Of a DNA stretch of 61,939 nucleotides, positions 58,999-61,939 are shown one piece after another (positions within the stretch are counted from its first letter, which is position 1; every line of letters begins with the position of its first letter). The position numbers were made by a program, and so were the translations under genes. Source of the DNA: a virus; IMG/VR virus record IMGVR_UViG_3300037225_000134, positions 1 through 61,939 of that record. One strand, 5' to 3'. The notes beneath the pieces were generated by a model. It did not search any database. It saw nothing but the letters and a program-made list of their open reading frames with translations, and was not told where the DNA came from.

Positions 58999-59100
58999 GG
59001 CCCGTGCCATTAGAGCATGAATCCTTAGTATTCAGAGTCTCGCTGTGGCCCTTCTGGCTCTACACTCTATGCAGACTGATATCCTTTGAAGTGAGGCCGG
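58999..59100 (+). ncRNA. second tRNA-like or structured RNA candidate
   Basis: CCGGCC near 58997 and GGCCGG at 59095-59100 can pair and enclose TGC/GCA and a perfect TGAAT/ATTCA arm with a 7-base loop CCTTAGT (about 59028-59044). The loop lacks U33 and no T arm is seen, so it is not a standard tRNA. Precedes a small gene with an AAGGTGA site. Confidence 0.35.
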
Positions 59101-59121
59101 TAATAATAGAAGGTGATTATC

Positions 59122-59298
59122 ATGGTATTAGCTCTACGCTACAAACTATCATCAGAGGAATTCCATGCTGAAATATTAGCTAAAATGGCAGAAAAGTATC
59201 CAAAGCTTAATATTCAAACTAAAAAGCCTTCGGGCATTTCTCTTTTAAAAGGCGGCGGAATGATAATAATACCAGTAGCTTCCGAGTTCGTTCAATAA
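59122..59298 (+). CDS. small hypothetical protein
   Basis: 58 residues from ATG 59122 behind AAGGTGATT. Mixed alpha/beta with KGGGMIIIPVASEF end. Not recognised. Confidence 0.5.
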   Translation: MVLALRYKLSSEEFHAEILAKMAEKYPKLNIQTKKPSGISLLKGGGMIIIPVASEFVQ

Positions 59299-59334
59299 GG
59301 GCGGCGGCTATTGGTAATAATAATGAGCCATCTA

Positions 59335-59397
59335 CATAGAAAGTCAAAGTGCCCACTTTCACTTTCTTAGAACCTGGCTCTAATAATTCTTTTTTAA
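59335..59397 (+). terminator. long hairpin terminator
   Basis: GAGCC (59335-59339) pairs with GGCTC (59376-59380) around a nearly perfect 13-bp stem GAAAGTCAAAGTG/CACTTTCACTTTC with one mismatch; TTCTTTTTT follows. Strong terminator. Confidence 0.78.
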
Positions 59398-59416
59398 TAA
59401 TAGGGTGAATTATATT

Positions 59417-59563
59417 ATGCCGGAATCTGAATTAATCAAGAAGGCGATCATTACAAATATTGATCCATTAACCAAAGGCCCACTTGATAGGCATGGTGTA
59501 TCTGAGATGATGGTAAACCAGATCGCAAACACAATAAGACACGCACCACAAAAAACGTGGTAA
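59417..59563 (+). CDS. small hypothetical protein
   Basis: 48 residues behind AGGGTGAAT. Helical (SEMMVNQIANTIRHA). Not recognised. Confidence 0.45.
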   Translation: MPESELIKKAIITNIDPLTKGPLDRHGVSEMMVNQIANTIRHAPQKTW

Positions 59564-59595
59564 TATTATATTTATTTAGTAATAGGTGGTATATC

Positions 59596-60186
59596 ATGGT
59601 ATCTAAGATATGTGGAACCTGCAAGAGGTTCATAGATCCTCCAGAGACATCTAAAGGGAGGGCTGACGTTGGAGCATGTCCCGATTTTGGATTAGTAAAT
59701 GAAAAAGATTGGTGCCAAGATTGGGAGCCTAAAGAGGTAGAATCAAATGCGATGGACCTGGCGAACACTGCTACTCATGAAGCAGGACATGCTGCGATGG
59801 TGTTAGAAGCCGAGGAATCAGGCTTAATTCCTGATATAGAACTAACAGAAGTTTTCATAACTGGAGTACCTGGAGTTACTTATGGTAGCACGCACTGGAC
59901 ATTTGCACGAAATCAAGCCGATGCTATTCAAATGGCAAAAATATCGTTCGCCGGAATGCTAGCCGTAAAGGTATTACTTCCTGAAGCAGATTGGAAAAGA
60001 GGTATCCGGTTGGATGTAGACCAAATTAGAGAGTTCATTGATATCGAGGATGAAGAGAAAGTTATTGCTGAAGTGGAAGAATACTTTAGGCAGGAAGATA
60101 ATGCTAACAGAGTTAGACGTATCGCTAAACTCCTCATAGATCGACGGAGTTTGAATGCCAAAGAAGTTAGAAAAATGGTGAGGTGA
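59596..60186 (+). CDS. zinc metalloprotease, M41 (FtsH peptidase)-like, with N-terminal zinc motif
   Basis: 196 residues from ATG 59596 behind AGGTGG. The N-terminus has CGTC ... C ... C (C6, C9, C28, C40), a possible zinc site. The catalytic helix ATHEAGHAAMVLE has HEAGH at 61-65; a later helix FAGMLAVKVLLPEA and an acidic-rich end follow the M41 layout. No AAA ATPase part. It may degrade host proteins or mature viral ones. Confidence 0.65.
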   Translation: MVSKICGTCKRFIDPPETSKGRADVGACPDFGLVNEKDWCQDWEPKEVESNAMDLANTATHEAGHAAMVLEAEESGLIPDIELTEVFITGVPGVTYGSTHWTFARNQADAIQMAKISFAGMLAVKVLLPEADWKRGIRLDVDQIREFIDIEDEEKVIAEVEEYFRQEDNANRVRRIAKLLIDRRSLNAKEVRKMVR

Positions 60187-60192
60187 AAAACG

Positions 60193-60363
60193 GTGATCAG
60201 CATCTCGATTTTAGGTGGACACCCGAAAGACACTAAAAACAACCATCATAAGGTCAGAGAGTGGGCACCTGTTATCGATTTAAGAGGCAGAAGCCCAAGA
60301 GTATCGATAGAAGACAAGCAAGCAATTAAAAAATTACTGAAGGTGATAGTAAAATGTGCATAG
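60193..60363 (+). CDS. small basic protein
   Basis: 56 residues, GTG start 6-10 bases after AGGTGAAAAA. His/Lys/Arg-rich (GGHPKDTKNNHHKVREW). Overlaps the next gene by ten bases. Not recognised. Confidence 0.45.
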   Translation: MISISILGGHPKDTKNNHHKVREWAPVIDLRGRSPRVSIEDKQAIKKLLKVIVKCA

Positions 60364-60497
60364 GTATAGCGATTTTAAGAGTCATTCAACACGTTAACGA
60401 AATCGATGAGCAGAGAGCCACAATAACCAAAGAGCATCCTACATTTGATGCTACCTTTGATGACGGCTCAGTAGTGCCGGTTACTATCCAGCATTAA
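60354..60497 (+). CDS. small hypothetical protein
   Basis: 47 residues behind AAGGTGATAGT. Helix then beta hairpin (TFDATFDDGSVVPVTIQH). Not recognised. Followed by a hairpin-rich control region. Confidence 0.45.
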   Translation: MCIGIAILRVIQHVNEIDEQRATITKEHPTFDATFDDGSVVPVTIQH

Positions 60498-60533
60498 TTA
60501 TATTTTTCTAATAATGATTGGTAATAAGTTTAG

Positions 60534-60617
60534 GTGGATGCTCTTAAGGATGCACTGAAGAGCCGACGACAAGCGAAAACCGCGAAGAGGCTCGCTAATC
60601 CACAGATTATTTTTTCT
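60534..60617 (+). promoter_or_regulatory. candidate attenuator/riboswitch with alternative hairpins
   Basis: GCTCTT (60540-60545) pairs with AAGAGC (60558-60563); GAGCC (60560-60564) instead pairs with GGCTC (60589-60593). The two share bases so they exclude each other. An outer stem GTGGAT/ATCCAC (60534-60539, 60598-60603) is followed by a T-run. This is the logic of a switchable terminator. Confidence 0.55.
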
Positions 60618-60635
60618 TAATTATAGGTGATTTAT

Positions 60636-60698
60636 ATGAGTGATTATGCAGGCGGATACCTGGCAAAGCTGGTATCGAAATATGTGAAATTGGAATAG
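60636..60698 (+). CDS. 20-residue peptide, possible leader
   Basis: ATG behind TAGGTGATTT, reading MSDYAGGYLAKLVSKYVKLE. It follows the candidate attenuator and ends just before a promoter. Amphipathic; may be a leader peptide or chance frame. Confidence 0.35.
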   Translation: MSDYAGGYLAKLVSKYVKLE

Positions 60699-60700
60699 GC

Positions 60701-60708
60701 TTAAATAG
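60701..60708 (+). promoter_or_regulatory. TATA box TTAAATAG of parB
   Basis: GGCTTAAATAGTATGAGG, same type as at 7587. The parB ATG lies about 36 bases downstream with GGTGAGG between. Confidence 0.65.
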
Positions 60709-60743
60709 TATGAGGGCTGTAGTAAAAGGTGAGGTACAAAGAC

Positions 60744-61727
60744 ATGGCAGATTTTGGAAAAGCTGAAAATATTAAACCTGAGTTCGAGGCTTTAATTTCT
60801 CCATTAGCCCCGGAGGAGTATAGACTATTAACGGAAAGCATGTTAAAATACGGCCAAAGAGAACCTATTCTTACATGGCATGGATTCATAATCGATGGAC
60901 ACCACAGAAAAAAAATAGCTTCGGAGCATACTGATAAAATCACTCAACTTAAATACGAAGAATATGCACCTCTTATAAATGCATCAGATACCGAAGTTAA
61001 GATCTGGATGATTAAAAACCAGCTAGGAAGGCGGAATCTAACGCTAGACCAAAAGGTAATGAGGTATGCAGGAGAGTTAATAAAACTGGAATCGGAAGCA
61101 GCGGATGAAAGAAAGAAAGCTGGAGTAAAGATTGACCATGAGCTAGATGTAGCTCAGGGTCACAGAGCACCGGAAACCAGAGATATAGTAGCAAGCGTAT
61201 TTGGAGTAGGGCATAGTAAGATTGATGAGTGCAAACACGTTACAGAGGATGCACCTGCCTTAATACCAGATGTATTATCAGGCAAAACACCTCTCCATAC
61301 AGCGGCAAATATCGCCAAGAGGGTAAAGGATATAAAAGACCCTGAAGAAAAAGCTCTTAAAGTTCAAGAATATTCAACACCTGCAGGTAAGGCGCAGTTG
61401 AGAAAAGACAACAAAGAAGCAAAGGAAGCGAGAGATGCAGACAGCGCACGGAGAAGGCAAGCAGGAATAGACAACGCGGAAGTATCTGAGGTTAAAGATA
61501 AAAAGCAGGTAAGACTTGAGGCCCCGGAAGTAGAGAAAACGGAAGCAGAGCAGGAAAAAGACGACGCATTAGATGATCAAATCAACGCATTTATCACAAT
61601 CATGATACAAGACGGCTATGATATTAGAGACCTAGAATTTAGGTTTAATAAGATAATCAGAGCCGAGATAATTGACCAACAGAAGGCGGAAGCCATACCA
61701 AAGCTAAACGATGATGGCAGTAGTTAG
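60744..61727 (+). CDS. parB: ParB-like nuclease-domain protein
   Basis: 327 residues from ATG 60744 (a GTG at 60729 is in frame). N-terminal ParB/Srx-fold: SPLAPEEYRLLTESM, GQREPILTW and GFIIDGHHRKKIAS (the CTP/DNA-associated box), then MIKNQLGRRNLTLDQKVM. A helix-turn-helix-like middle (ASVFGVGHSKIDECKHV) and a long charged coiled C-terminus follow. It may act in partition of an episomal form, or in transcription or packaging. Its own gene carries palindrome copy 3. No parA was found here. Confidence 0.8.
   Translation: MADFGKAENIKPEFEALISPLAPEEYRLLTESMLKYGQREPILTWHGFIIDGHHRKKIASEHTDKITQLKYEEYAPLINASDTEVKIWMIKNQLGRRNLTLDQKVMRYAGELIKLESEAADERKKAGVKIDHELDVAQGHRAPETRDIVASVFGVGHSKIDECKHVTEDAPALIPDVLSGKTPLHTAANIAKRVKDIKDPEEKALKVQEYSTPAGKAQLRKDNKEAKEARDADSARRRQAGIDNAEVSEVKDKKQVRLEAPEVEKTEAEQEKDDALDDQINAFITIMIQDGYDIRDLEFRFNKIIRAEIIDQQKAEAIPKLNDDGSS
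61135..61160. repeat. 26-bp palindrome, copy 3
   Basis: Arms ACCATGAGCTA and TAGCTCAGGGT around GATG (the loop is the reverse complement of CATC, i.e. the site is inverted relative to the others). It lies in parB codons for HELDVAQG. Confidence 0.75.
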
Positions 61728-61738
61728 AGGTGAGCACA

Positions 61739-61924
61739 ATGGGAAAAGGCAAAGGTTTCAAAATACCAGTAAGACACCCGGTAACTAAACAAGAAATTGC
61801 AGAAGCATATGAGGCAGGCAATCAGTTAATTAGTGAATACAAAGCTGATACCCAGAATATAGCGCCACATTACCCTTTACTTCAAAAAATGTATGATACA
61901 CAATTGGAGGAACGGCTCACATAA
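61739..61924 (+). CDS. small hypothetical protein
   Basis: 61 residues from ATG 61739 behind GAGGTGAG. Basic start GKGKGFKIPVRHP, helical rest. Follows parB by 11 bases. Not recognised. Confidence 0.5.
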   Translation: MGKGKGFKIPVRHPVTKQEIAEAYEAGNQLISEYKADTQNIAPHYPLLQKMYDTQLEERLT

Positions 61925-61927
61925 ACA

Positions 61928-61939
61928 GAGTCGCGACTC
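61928..61939. repeat. 12-bp perfect palindrome at the right edge
   Basis: GAGTCGCGACTC is fully self-complementary and is the last sequence of the window. It may be a chance site, an assembly end or part of a larger repeat cut by the edge. Confidence 0.35.

Noticed and set aside
60534-60603. Hammerhead ribozyme
   Set aside because: CTGAAGA resembles the conserved core and GAAA occurs nearby, but stems I-III cannot be placed consistently; an attenuator fits better.
1-61939. CRISPR array
   Set aside because: No regularly spaced direct repeats of 24-40 bases were seen; the three palindromes are tens of kilobases apart.

Overview
The window reads as a large part, possibly nearly all, of a head-tailed (Caudoviricetes, siphovirus-like) virus or virus-plasmid of an anaerobic archaeon. 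The archaeal assignment rests on repeated TATA-box promoters (CTTTAAATA, TTTATATAG, TTTTTATAG) about 25 bases ahead of starts or structured leaders, a family B DNA polymerase, an archaeal-type ThyA and a class III (strictly anaerobic) ribonucleotide reductase. A methanogen or methanotrophic relative is a reasonable guess but is not shown directly. Almost every gene is on the + strand, tightly packed, with overlapping ATGA/TAATG junctions and GGAGG/GGTGA ribosome binding sites.

Layout: (1) 1-17.8 kb, replication and early region: D5-type helicase (open at the left edge), an IS200/IS605 element with TnpA and TnpB, many tiny Cys-rich proteins, two PQ-loop membrane proteins, an AP2-metallophosphoesterase fusion, an HNH endonuclease, a DNA methyltransferase, PolB, a structured non-coding region, ThyA, and a second TnpB beside a truncated TnpA. 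(2) tRNA-Leu(UAA) at 17.8 kb. (3) 18-34 kb, packaging and head: TerS, TerL, portal, minor head protein, a deiminase/DDAH-like enzyme, a phosphatidylserine-decarboxylase-like protein, a protease-scaffold fusion with a nested scaffold start, two decoration proteins, major capsid protein, connectors. (4) 34-48.6 kb, tail: tail completion, tail terminator, two tail-tube paralogues split by a glycoside-hydrolase cassette, tail-assembly chaperones joined by a -1 frameshift site, tape measure, fibre, hub, and three tail-collar fibres. Fragments of HNH/AP2 homing endonucleases on the - strand sit at three seams of this module. (5) 48.6-61.9 kb, recombination and nucleotide metabolism: ERF-type annealing protein, PD-(D/E)XK exonuclease, ERCC4 nuclease, HAD phosphatase, NrdD cut in two by an HNH gene, NrdG, a secreted cysteine-peptidase-like protein, an M41-like metalloprotease and a ParB-like protein, mixed with structured RNA regions and intrinsic-type terminators.

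How it works together: PolB, helicase, ThyA and NrdD/NrdG supply DNA synthesis; the annealing protein and two nucleases supply recombination; TerS/TerL/portal package DNA into an HK97-fold capsid; the tail region builds a long flexible tail. The most notable signals are a 26-bp palindrome present three times (end of polB, a zinc-ribbon gene, and inside parB), the split NrdD, the programmed-frameshift signal, homing-endonuclease scars at the tail seams, and two metabolic-type enzymes embedded in the head operon.
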